Assembly: GCA_021372615.1 (NCBI GenBank)
Contig: JAJFUB010000007.1
Span: 1 to 55,705, forward strand
Direction of reading: 5' to 3'
Source: a bacterium
GTDB taxonomy: Bacteria; Armatimonadota; Zipacnadia; Zipacnadales; UBA11051
Length of the DNA stretch: 55,705 bases
Every line of letters begins with the position of its first letter. Within the stretch, counting starts at the first letter, position 1. Below the pieces are notes generated by a model, which did no database searches, was not told where the DNA came from, and saw only the letters and a list, made by a program, of their open reading frames with translations. Positions 17,590 through 24,921 of the stretch are shown here, in pieces. The position numbers and the translations under genes were made by a program.

Positions 17590-20148
17590 ATGCGTCGAGT
17601 GGTTCCCCTGCTGTTGCTGAGCCTGGTGTCGTCGTGGGCCGCTGCTGCTGTCACGCTCGTGGCCGACGGGCAGGCCCGGGCCGTGATCGTGCTGCCCGAG
17701 AAGCCCCTGCCGGTCGAGACCTATGCGGCCCAGGAGCTGGCCTATCACGTCGCGAAGGCCTCCGGCGCACGACTGGCGACCGTGAATGAGCCCAACGTAC
17801 CGGCGCAGCCGTCTGGGCGCGTCTACATCGGCAACACCGCCGCGGCCCGGGACGCCGGTCTCGACGGCGCGAAGCTGGCGCCCGAGGTGTTCGTCCTGCG
17901 CGCGAAGGGCCCGGCGCTGTTCGTCGTCGGCCGCGACAGCGAGGGCGATGCGCTCAACGCCACGACGTGGGCCGGGACGCTGTTCGGCGTCTACGAGTTG
18001 CTCGACGACGTGATGGGCGTCCGCTGGCTGTGGCCAGGGCAGTTGGGCGAAGTCATTCCCCAGCGTCGGACGGCCGCAATCCCCGAGATGGACAAGCAGA
18101 TCGCGCCACAGCTCGTACAGCGGCAACTGCGTAGCTCGCTGGGCATGCGGTCGAACGTGCCGGAGGGCTACTCCCCGGCCGCGGCCGCGCAGGTCCGCCG
18201 CGACGAAGCCGTGTTCCTGCGCCGCCACCGCATGGGCAAGTCCCTGCGCATGAGATACGGCCATGCCTTTGTGAACTGGTGGGACCGGTACGGGACCGAG
18301 CATCCCGACTGGTTCCAGATGATTGACGGCAGGCGCCCGGAGCCCGGTCCGCGCGGCGAGATGTCCATGTGCGTGTCCAACCCCGGCTTCCACCAGCAGA
18401 TCATCCAGAACTGGCTGGCGGACCGCAAGCAGAAGCCCGGCGAGAACCTGACGATCAACGGCTGCGAGAACGATGTGTACGGGATGTGCTCGTGCCCGAC
18501 CTGTCTGTCGTGGGACGTCGAGCGGCCCGAGAAGGCGATCTCGGAGCGCTACGACGCCAAGTGCGTCTCCGACCGCTACGCGCGCTTTTGGCTGACGCTG
18601 CAGCAACTGGGCAGCCAGCACGACCCCGAGGCCATCGTGACCGGCTATGCGTACGTCAACTATGCGCTGCCGCCGGTGAGGACGAAGCTGAACGACCATG
18701 TGTACATCGGCATTGTGCCCGATGTGTTCTTCCCGCGGACGGCGGCGGAGCACCAGTGGGTGCGGGACATGTGGGACGGGTGGCGCAAGACCGGGGCGCG
18801 GATCTTCCTGCGGCCCAACTACACGCTCGAAGGCTACTGCATGCCGTACATCTACATGCACAAGTTCGCCGATGAGTTCGCCCACGACGCGCGCAACGGG
18901 ATGATTGCCACCGACTTCGACTCGCTGACAGCCATGTGGGCCACCCAGGGCCCGCAGGACTACCTTTTCGCCCGTTGGCAGACGCGACTGCAAGCGCCCG
19001 TGGACGAGGTCCTGGCCGAGTACTACGCGGGCTTCGGCCCGGCGAGCAAACAGGTCAAAGCCTACTTCGATACCTGGGAGAAGTTCACGACCGACAATCG
19101 CGACCGCTTCCGCGGAGTCGCCCAGGCCACCGGCGGCAACTGGGCCAACTTCCCGAAGATGGCACACGAGGCGTTCACGACGGACGCCTTCGCCGAGGGC
19201 CACAGGCTACTGGCGGCGGCCCAGACAGCGGCACAGGGCGATCCTGTGGCGACGGCCCGCGTGGCGTTCCTGCAAGACGGCCTGGCCCACGCCGAGAAGT
19301 GCTGCGCCCTCGCCGCCGCGCGTGCCAAGGGGCGGTTCCGCGAGCTGTACCAGGCCAGCAACGAACTGCGCGAGATGCGGCAGAAGATCGAGACGCAGAA
19401 CGTCGCCAACCTCAACTACTGCGTCTGGCTCGAGACACGGGCGTGGGGCGTGACGCGGGACCTGACGTACAAGGGCGAGCCACTGCGGGCCTGGAAGGAG
19501 CAGGTCGCCGAGGCGAAGCTGCAGCCCATCGTGATCCGCAAGGGGCACGGCTTCGTTGCGCTGCTGCAGGCCGGCGAGCACTTCCGCGCCCACGTGAGCG
19601 AGGGGCAGATCGGCAAGTACACCGACCCGTGCCGCTGGTTCCTCAACGACCCGGACGGCAATGTCGTCCAGGACGGGGTGCTCAAGCCCGGTCAGGAGGC
19701 CCAGCTTGACTTCCCGGCGGCCAAGGCCGGCGTCTACAACTTCGTCTGCGACCCGGGGGCCAACTCCGCGCATGTGACGCTGCTGAACGATCACGCGGCC
19801 CTGATGGGGCAGACGATCAGCTTCATCGGCGAGACCTCACCGCTGCATGTGTACGTGCCGGTGGGCCTGAAGAGCTTCCGGATCGTGCTGGAGACGAGCG
19901 CCCCGGGCGAGACCGCAACGCTCACGGTGCTCGCCCCGGACGGCAAGGAAGCCGCCTCCGGGTGCACGGGGCAGAAGGCGCTCTACACGGCCGATGTGCA
20001 GGTCCCAGCGGGCCAGGATGGGCAAGTCTGGGGCGTCAGGTTGAGCAAAGCGCCCACGGGGGTGCTGGAAGACATCACGCTGAAGTTGGACGACCGGCTG
20101 CCGGCCTACTGGTCGCACACGGCGGACCGACTGGTCGTGCCGCAGTAG
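17590..20148 (+). CDS. Secreted DUF4838 glycoside-hydrolase-like protein
   Basis: About 852 residues with a signal peptide (MRRVVPLLLLSLVSSWAAAA). Residues about 30-150 look like the GH20/GH67-type N-terminal domain that precedes DUF4838 (YAAQELAYHVAKASGARL, GTLFGVYELLDDVMGVRWLWPG). The central DUF4838 region has CENDVYGMCSCPTC, YAYVNYALPP and FADEFAHDARNGMIATDFDS, followed by an alpha-helical stretch (ALAAARAKGRFRELY) and beta-rich C-terminal domains. The family is predicted to act on complex glycans; no catalytic residue is assigned with confidence. ATG 17590 stands six bases after GGAGGT; ATG 17584 abuts that site and is unlikely. Divergent from the transglutaminase-like gene across about 136 bases. 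Confidence 0.8.
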   Translation: MRRVVPLLLLSLVSSWAAAAVTLVADGQARAVIVLPEKPLPVETYAAQELAYHVAKASGARLATVNEPNVPAQPSGRVYIGNTAAARDAGLDGAKLAPEVFVLRAKGPALFVVGRDSEGDALNATTWAGTLFGVYELLDDVMGVRWLWPGQLGEVIPQRRTAAIPEMDKQIAPQLVQRQLRSSLGMRSNVPEGYSPAAAAQVRRDEAVFLRRHRMGKSLRMRYGHAFVNWWDRYGTEHPDWFQMIDGRRPEPGPRGEMSMCVSNPGFHQQIIQNWLADRKQKPGENLTINGCENDVYGMCSCPTCLSWDVERPEKAISERYDAKCVSDRYARFWLTLQQLGSQHDPEAIVTGYAYVNYALPPVRTKLNDHVYIGIVPDVFFPRTAAEHQWVRDMWDGWRKTGARIFLRPNYTLEGYCMPYIYMHKFADEFAHDARNGMIATDFDSLTAMWATQGPQDYLFARWQTRLQAPVDEVLAEYYAGFGPASKQVKAYFDTWEKFTTDNRDRFRGVAQATGGNWANFPKMAHEAFTTDAFAEGHRLLAAAQTAAQGDPVATARVAFLQDGLAHAEKCCALAAARAKGRFRELYQASNELREMRQKIETQNVANLNYCVWLETRAWGVTRDLTYKGEPLRAWKEQVAEAKLQPIVIRKGHGFVALLQAGEHFRAHVSEGQIGKYTDPCRWFLNDPDGNVVQDGVLKPGQEAQLDFPAAKAGVYNFVCDPGANSAHVTLLNDHAALMGQTISFIGETSPLHVYVPVGLKSFRIVLETSAPGETATLTVLAPDGKEAASGCTGQKALYTADVQVPAGQDGQVWGVRLSKAPTGVLEDITLKLDDRLPAYWSHTADRLVVPQ

Positions 20149-20155
20149 GGCGCTA

Positions 20156-20878
20156 TCACGGCAGGTCGCCAGGCGTCTCCCACAGCGGCGCCTCGCGCGG
20201 GAAGAGGTTGTTGACCTGCAGCCAGTTCACGGCGTCCGGGGCGCCCGGAGGGTAGGGGCGCCCCAGGCCGACCGCCACGATGACCTCGCGCGACTTGGCG
20301 AGGGCCTCCTGCAGCCGCGTCACCAGCGCCTCGTTGGGAAGGTGCGCGTGCCCGACGTACAGGCGCTTGTCGGTCACCCCCAGGTCGGCCGTGGCTCCTG
20401 CCTGCAGCGTCACTCGGATCTGTCGGCTGCCGCCCTCGCGCTCCACGAAGTGGAGCGTCGGGGGCGCGGGCAGCCGCAGGTAGGCCAGCGACGTGGCGCC
20501 CTGTCCCGGGTCGGTGCCGAAGCTCATGCCGCCGATGGGCCGCAGTTCCGGGCCAAAGGCCTCGTGCAGCGTGGCGGCGGCGTGGGCCGACAGCAAGGCC
20601 CAGAACTCCTCCGGCGCTAGTGCGGCCAACGGCTTGAGGCCATAGCGGTCTATGGTCCAGTCCTCGACATGGGGCGGCGGCGCCTCGGCTTTCTGGGCGC
20701 CCGCGAGGTGCACGCGGCGCCCCAGCGCGAACGGCCCGCCGTTGCGGGCCAGCATGTTCACGCCGAGGTTGCCCCGCTCGAAGACCGGGCGGACGTGCCG
20801 GCCGTCCGCCGCGCAGATCCCCGCAGTGCAGATGTAGCCCCGCCTCATGCGTGTCAGATGGGTGACGATGATCTCCAC
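20156..20878 (-). CDS. Dual-OB-domain (DuOB-like) protein
   Basis: About 240 residues. The start resembles proteins annotated as dual OB domain-containing: EIIVTHLTRMRRGYICTAG followed by ADGRHVRPVFERGNLG, corresponding to the cAGi...gW(I/V)RPV pattern. The rest is beta-rich (LYVGHAHLPNEALVTRL, VIVAVGLGRPY). OB folds usually bind nucleic acid or nucleotides; these proteins recur beside DUF488 genes, as here, but their biochemical role is not established. The start is GTG 20878 with AGGGGGG about eight bases upstream. The open frame extends further but would overlap the DUF488 gene without similarity. Last gene of a minus-strand run. Confidence 0.65.
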   Translation of the reverse strand: MEIIVTHLTRMRRGYICTAGICAADGRHVRPVFERGNLGVNMLARNGGPFALGRRVHLAGAQKAEAPPPHVEDWTIDRYGLKPLAALAPEEFWALLSAHAAATLHEAFGPELRPIGGMSFGTDPGQGATSLAYLRLPAPPTLHFVEREGGSRQIRVTLQAGATADLGVTDKRLYVGHAHLPNEALVTRLQEALAKSREVIVAVGLGRPYPPGAPDAVNWLQVNNLFPREAPLWETPGDLP

Positions 20879-20889
20879 GGCAGGCCCCC

Positions 20890-21327
20890 CTAGAGGTGGA
20901 TGATGCGGCCCTCGCTCCAGGCGTCGCACAGGTACTCGGCTACGAGACGCCGGTGGCAGTGGTCCGGCTCGGCTTCGGAGCACAGCAGCACCGTCGGCTG
21001 CTCGAACTGCGCGCGGTCCAGCCACGTCTCCGGCGCGCGCTCGGCCAGCAGGCGGCGGAACTGCACCGCGTACTCGTCGAAGGTGATCTGCTTGTCCTGG
21101 TAGGCCGACAGCAGCTCCGCCGAGGGGGCCAGGCGCGGCTCGGGCACGTAGTCGGCATCGCAGATCTCGCGCAGGAAGTAGCGCAGGTCGTCGCGCTTGC
21201 TGAAGCCGGCGAGCTGCGAGGTGTTGTTCAGCCGCACGTCAATGACCCGGCGGATGCCCCGGAGCTTCAGACGCTCGAAGAACTCCTCGGCTGACTTCTT
21301 GGTGTGGCCGATCGTGTAGATCTCCAT
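20890..21327 (-). CDS. DUF488-family protein
   Basis: 145 residues. DUF488 motifs run in order: IYTIGHTKKSAEEFFERL at the N-terminus, RVIDVRLNNTSQLAGFSKRDDL, and the C-terminal TVLLCSEAEPDHCHRRLVAEYL with the conserved Cys, Glu and CHR triad. The family has no proven reaction; the strict LLC.E....CHR signature suggests an enzymatic site acting on nucleic acids or nucleotides. The start overlaps the upstream DUF488 gene by 61 bases, and GGGGAG precedes the ATG. Together with the neighbour it makes two diverged DUF488 copies in tandem, followed by the dual-OB gene. Confidence 0.85.
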   Translation of the reverse strand: MEIYTIGHTKKSAEEFFERLKLRGIRRVIDVRLNNTSQLAGFSKRDDLRYFLREICDADYVPEPRLAPSAELLSAYQDKQITFDEYAVQFRRLLAERAPETWLDRAQFEQPTVLLCSEAEPDHCHRRLVAEYLCDAWSEGRIIHL

Positions 21328-21875
21328 GGCCGCTCCCCATCATCCTCGAACAGGCTCTGCTGGCCGCCGGTGCGCTCGAACTCCGCCGCCGCGGTCAGGT
21401 CGGCATCGCTGGTGACGCTGCCGTCGCCGCGCAGGTGCAGGACCGTCACGCCTCGCTCGCACAGCACGCGTGCCAGGAGGAGGTGCCGGTGGCAATCGCC
21501 CGGGTCCTCCTCGCTGCATAGCAGCGCCACGCGGCGCTCACGCGCGATCTCCAGCAGACGTGCCAACCCGTCGCGGAAGCGGTCCGACGCCGCGATCAGG
21601 TCGTACCGCACGTGCCCGTCGGCGTCGTAGAAGCCCGGCACGTTGGGCATGCCGCCGAGGGCCTCGCCCAGGTAGGCGTACGCCAGCCCCGCCTGGGCCA
21701 CGGCGGCCTCCAGGGGGGCGCGGTTGAACTGCCCGGCGTACTTGGAGTACGGACTGGAGCGCACATCTGCCACGACCGCGATGTCGTGCGCGGCCAGCAG
21801 CTCCAGCAGGCGCTCCACGGTGTGGTTCGAGTGGCCCACAGTGTAGACCGTCAGGGCGTCGGCGGGCGCTACCAT
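21267..21875 (-). CDS. DUF488-family protein with clamp-motif-like tail
   Basis: 202 residues. VYTVGHSNHTVERLLELLA, VVADVRSSPYSKYAGQFNR, YLGEALGGMP and VALLCSEEDPGDCHRHLLLARVL show a full DUF488 domain of the longer type. After the domain, FERTGGQQSLFEDD resembles the QxxLF beta-clamp-binding signature; this is motif resemblance only. The final 20 residues (Ser/Arg-rich) overlap the start of the next gene by 61 bases and look unlike a natural tail, so a lost stop or a frameshift near 21327 is possible. ATG 21875 overlaps the sialidase stop. No strong ribosome binding site is seen. Confidence 0.82.
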   Translation of the reverse strand: MVAPADALTVYTVGHSNHTVERLLELLAAHDIAVVADVRSSPYSKYAGQFNRAPLEAAVAQAGLAYAYLGEALGGMPNVPGFYDADGHVRYDLIAASDRFRDGLARLLEIARERRVALLCSEEDPGDCHRHLLLARVLCERGVTVLHLRGDGSVTSDADLTAAAEFERTGGQQSLFEDDGERPWRSTRSATPRSQPRSSSSV

Positions 21876-23446
21876 CCGAGCCAGTCAATCCCGTCGGCCT
21901 TGAGCTTGAGCCGCAGCGCGCGGATGGCGCTGCCCTCCCCCTCTTCGTAGTAGATCGCCAGCACGGTCCCATCCTTGAGTTCCACCGTGGCCGGGTACGC
22001 GCCGCCGACATTGTCAATGACGTACGGGCCCTCCCACGTCTTCGCCTCGTCGCGGCTGACGTGCAGCGCCGTCTGCGGGATGCGGTGGGTCATCAGGATC
22101 TCGCCAGTGCTCAGCCGCGTGAAGTGCGGCGCGTGAGCCTTGAAGCCGATGTCCTGCACGGGGCTCCACGTCAGCCCCAGGTCCGGGCTCGTGGCGTAAT
22201 GCATGTTGATCTTGCTGCTGCGGAGCGCGGCATACAGCGTCCCGTCCTTGAGCAGCACGAAGTCCGTCTCGGCGTCCAGCGGCAGCTTCGCTTCCTTGCC
22301 GATGGGGATGGGCGCGCACCACGTCTTGCCATGGTCGGTCGAGCGCACGATGCCGCCGTACGACTCGCTGGAGTACACGCCGAGGATGAGCGTGCCGTCA
22401 GGCAACTCGCGCACGGGGGCGGAGACGGCCCACATCTCCGGCGTGACCGGCTGGCCCTTCGGCTCCCACGTCGCCCCGCCATCGGTCGAGCGCGTGATCA
22501 TCGAGACGTAGTGCGTCTTGCCCTCGACGCGCCAGTACTTGAAGAAGCTGCAGACCAGCGTGCCGTCCTTGAGCTGGGCGATGTGCGGGTCGCGGTTGTC
22601 CTGGTCGTCGTCGTAGACCACCCGCGGCTGCGTCCACGTGCGGCCCTCGTCGCTGGAGCGGACGGTGCAGACGCGCCCACCCTTCGGCCACTGCTCGTTG
22701 GGGAACGACACATGGCCGTACCCACCGTAGAAGACGGCCATGATGTCGCCGTTCTGCAGGCGACAGGCGTCGGGGAAGGCCTGGTAGGTCCCGGCGGCCT
22801 CACCGTGGGAGATGATCCTGTAGGGTGGCGTCTCGTTCTTGAGCGGCTCGGCCATGGCGACTTGCTCCCCTTTGATCTTCAGGTTGCGGAAGGTCACTTG
22901 CCCCTGACTGGTGCCCAGGCCGATGCGTCCGGCCGGGATGGTGTCATCCTTGGCGCGCACGACCTCGGTGCCGTCGAGCGAGAAGACGATCTCCCCGCCC
23001 TTGATCTCGGCCAGGGCGGTGTGCCAGGCGTCATCGGTCAGCGCCGGGCAGCGCGCCCGGGTCAGCTCGATCCAGCTCTTCTGCGGCGTGGAGCGGGTCA
23101 GAATCACGTTGTGGAACTTGCTGTCCAGGTGGAGCCAGTAGTAGGTCATGGTACCGGTGGCGCGCAGGATGAGCGCCGCCGCGCGCACACCGTTGCCGAC
23201 GGGATGGATGCGGAACTCGACGCTCAGGCGGGTGTCCGAGAAGCCCGGCTCGGTCATGATGGCCGCGGACAGGCGCGAGACGTTGGTCTGTTCGATCTCG
23301 CCGTCGCGGAACTGCCAGGTGCCGGCGGCGAGGCGGAAGCTGTCGGACAGGGCGGGGGAGAGAACCGGCTGCAGCGTGGTCGGCTCGGCGTGCAGCATCC
23401 CGCAACAGATCAGCAGCAACGCGAGGGGGGCGTAGTGGTGGCGCAT
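21869..23446 (-). CDS. Secreted BNR-repeat sialidase-like protein
   Basis: 525 residues with a signal peptide (MRHHYAPLALLLICCGMLHA). Residues about 25-195 resemble a DUF1080/LamG-like beta-sandwich (TYYWLHLDSKFHNVILTR, GRIGLGTSQGQVTFRNLKI). The C-terminal two thirds form a six-bladed propeller with Asp-box repeats SSDEGRTW, STDGGATW, STDHGKTW, SPDLGLTW and a degenerate SRDEAKTW. Exo-sialidases remove terminal sialic acids; the canonical arginine triad is not confirmed, so other terminal sugars are possible. It sits between putative nucleic-acid-related genes on both sides, yet shares strand and tight spacing with them. Confidence 0.8.
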   Translation of the reverse strand: MRHHYAPLALLLICCGMLHAEPTTLQPVLSPALSDSFRLAAGTWQFRDGEIEQTNVSRLSAAIMTEPGFSDTRLSVEFRIHPVGNGVRAAALILRATGTMTYYWLHLDSKFHNVILTRSTPQKSWIELTRARCPALTDDAWHTALAEIKGGEIVFSLDGTEVVRAKDDTIPAGRIGLGTSQGQVTFRNLKIKGEQVAMAEPLKNETPPYRIISHGEAAGTYQAFPDACRLQNGDIMAVFYGGYGHVSFPNEQWPKGGRVCTVRSSDEGRTWTQPRVVYDDDQDNRDPHIAQLKDGTLVCSFFKYWRVEGKTHYVSMITRSTDGGATWEPKGQPVTPEMWAVSAPVRELPDGTLILGVYSSESYGGIVRSTDHGKTWCAPIPIGKEAKLPLDAETDFVLLKDGTLYAALRSSKINMHYATSPDLGLTWSPVQDIGFKAHAPHFTRLSTGEILMTHRIPQTALHVSRDEAKTWEGPYVIDNVGGAYPATVELKDGTVLAIYYEEGEGSAIRALRLKLKADGIDWLGW

Positions 23447-23503
23447 GGTGGAGTGTTCGGCGCGAGAGGCGGGGGACCTGCCCGCCCGGGGGAGCGTAGA
23501 CGC

Positions 23504-24061
23504 TCAGGGCTCTTCGGCTTCGGCCAGGAGCCGCTCCAGATCATCCATCACGCCGAGTCGCAGCGCCCAGAGGCGGAGATAGGGGAGGTCGAGATTGCGG
23601 CGCACACGCAGGATCATCGAGACATCGTTGAGCTGCATCTCACTGCGGCTGTCGGCGGCCCAGCGTAGCTTGGAGAGGACGACATCCTCGGGGCTGGCCA
23701 CCCAGACGGCTACGCCTTGGTAGTCAGCAGCGATCCGCCGATCCAGCGCTTCGCGGTCGTACGGGTCATTGCCCAGGCGCCAGAAGTCCACTTTCTCGCC
23801 ATAGTCAAAGTGGATGATGTTCCACATCGTCCCCCGCTGCAGGCCATCCTCAACCATCTCGCGGCTGATGTAGTAGCGGTCCTGGAAGGCCTGCAGCAGG
23901 CAGTCAACGTGTTGCTGCTCGTAGGAGATAACGACATCAATGTCGTGTGTGGAGCGAAACACCCCCCAGATCGAGGAAGCGTGGGAGCCCACCAGCATCC
24001 ACCGGACGTCGAGCCCGTCGAGCGTCTGGGCTACCTCTGCCAGCACCTCTAGGTCTTCCAC
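23504..24061 (-). CDS. Nucleotidyltransferase-fold protein (AbiEii/DUF6036-like)
   Basis: 185 residues. The Pol-beta-like nucleotidyltransferase signature is visible: MLVGSHASSIWG followed after about a dozen residues by STHDIDVVI, with a third acidic residue in EKVDFWRLG. VASPEDVVLSKLRW is typical of AbiEii-type and related toxins and of minimal nucleotidyltransferases. These proteins transfer nucleotides to RNA, protein or a partner antitoxin. The start codon overlaps the end of the small upstream gene by 13 bases, the coupling expected for a two-component module. Whether it is a toxin is inference from fold and pairing. Confidence 0.75.
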   Translation of the reverse strand: MEDLEVLAEVAQTLDGLDVRWMLVGSHASSIWGVFRSTHDIDVVISYEQQHVDCLLQAFQDRYYISREMVEDGLQRGTMWNIIHFDYGEKVDFWRLGNDPYDREALDRRIAADYQGVAVWVASPEDVVLSKLRWAADSRSEMQLNDVSMILRVRRNLDLPYLRLWALRLGVMDDLERLLAEAEEP

Positions 24062-24267
24062 GCAGCGAACCTCCGCCGGGCCTCTGCCTGCTGCTCTTCG
24101 AGCGTCCAGTCTGGGTGGTCGAGCTTCACCCCCGCGAGGGCCAACTCCAGGACACGGCGCCGGGCGCGGGAAGCCGCCTCCAGCTTCTGTGCCGGTGTCA
24201 TCTGGCGCAGGATGTCCTCATAGACCCGCCGAGCTTCGGGGGCCATGAGACGATCCTCGTACTTCAT
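24049..24267 (-). CDS. Small helical partner of the nucleotidyltransferase
   Basis: 72 residues, charged and almost wholly helical: MTPAQKLEAASRARRRVLELALAGVKLDHPDWTLEEQQAEARRRF. Small proteins with this pattern (TPAqKle...HPdws.eq...ar.rF) are commonly encoded just before nucleotidyltransferase-like genes, and I infer a regulator or antitoxin-like partner. No DNA-binding motif is evident. It starts at 24267, one base from the ThuA stop, and its end overlaps the nucleotidyltransferase start, so the two are probably translated together. Confidence 0.7.
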   Translation of the reverse strand: MKYEDRLMAPEARRVYEDILRQMTPAQKLEAASRARRRVLELALAGVKLDHPDWTLEEQQAEARRRFAAWKT

Positions 24268-24268
24268 C

Positions 24269-24904
24269 TCACTCCGCCTTCGCGGCCCACTTCAGCCCGC
24301 GCGTCACCATCGTTAGCACCGGCGGCATGGCCAGCACGCTGGCGCTGTGGCCGAGCGAGCAGTAGAAGACCCGGCCCGCGCCGTACATCTTCTTCCACGT
24401 CACCGGCATGACCACGTTGTCGTAGTCGGGGAAGATCGTCGTCGCCAGGACCGTGTTGATCGGGTCCACGTGCATGTAGTACTGCTCGGACTCCACGTCG
24501 AAGTCCTCGATCCCGGCGGTGACGGGGTCGGGCGTGGGGCCGATGTTCACGCGGTAGGGGCGGATTCCGCCGGGGTGGGCGACCCACTGGCCCCCGCACA
24601 TGAACTGGTATTCGGTGTGCTCCCGGAAGGCGTCGCCCATGCCGCCATGGATGCCGCCGAAGCCCACGCCGGAGCGCACGGCGTTCAGCAGCGGCGTCGC
24701 CTGGTCGGCCTCGATCTTGCCCATGGTCCAGTTGTTGATGATGAGGTCGAGCCCCTTGAGCTTGGCCTCGTCCTTGTAGGCATCGAGGCAGGTGGCGACT
24801 TCGACCCCGAAGCCTTCGGCGCCGAGCGCCTCGGCCATGATCTCGGCCGTCTGCCGCGGCTCATGCCCGTCCCATCCACCCCAGACGATCAGTGCGCTTC
24901 GCAT
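24269..24904 (-). CDS. ThuA-like protein
   Basis: About 211 residues. It shows the ThuA / class I amidotransferase-like flavodoxin fold: SALIVWGGWDGHEPRQTAEIM at the start, LDLIINNWTMG, GVGFGGIHGGMGDAF where trehalose-utilization proteins have the GxxGxH turn, and GRVFYCSLGHSA near the end. ThuA proteins are linked to trehalose or other sugar use, but the reaction is not defined. AGGGAGG lies eight bases before ATG 24904; ATG 24925 would add seven residues. It neighbours a HEPN-like gene upstream and the nucleotidyltransferase pair downstream. Confidence 0.82.
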   Translation of the reverse strand: MRSALIVWGGWDGHEPRQTAEIMAEALGAEGFGVEVATCLDAYKDEAKLKGLDLIINNWTMGKIEADQATPLLNAVRSGVGFGGIHGGMGDAFREHTEYQFMCGGQWVAHPGGIRPYRVNIGPTPDPVTAGIEDFDVESEQYYMHVDPINTVLATTIFPDYDNVVMPVTWKKMYGAGRVFYCSLGHSASVLAMPPVLTMVTRGLKWAAKAE

Positions 24905-24921
24905 CCGCGTTGCCTCCCTAT

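Noticed and set aside
16957-19203. 748-codon minus-strand frame across the divergent gene pair
   Set aside because: It spans the divergent intergenic region and is antisense or out of frame to both recognised genes.
22061-23668. 535-codon plus-strand frame opposite the sialidase
   Set aside because: The minus strand has five Asp-box motifs and a signal peptide; the plus frame is low-complexity shadow.
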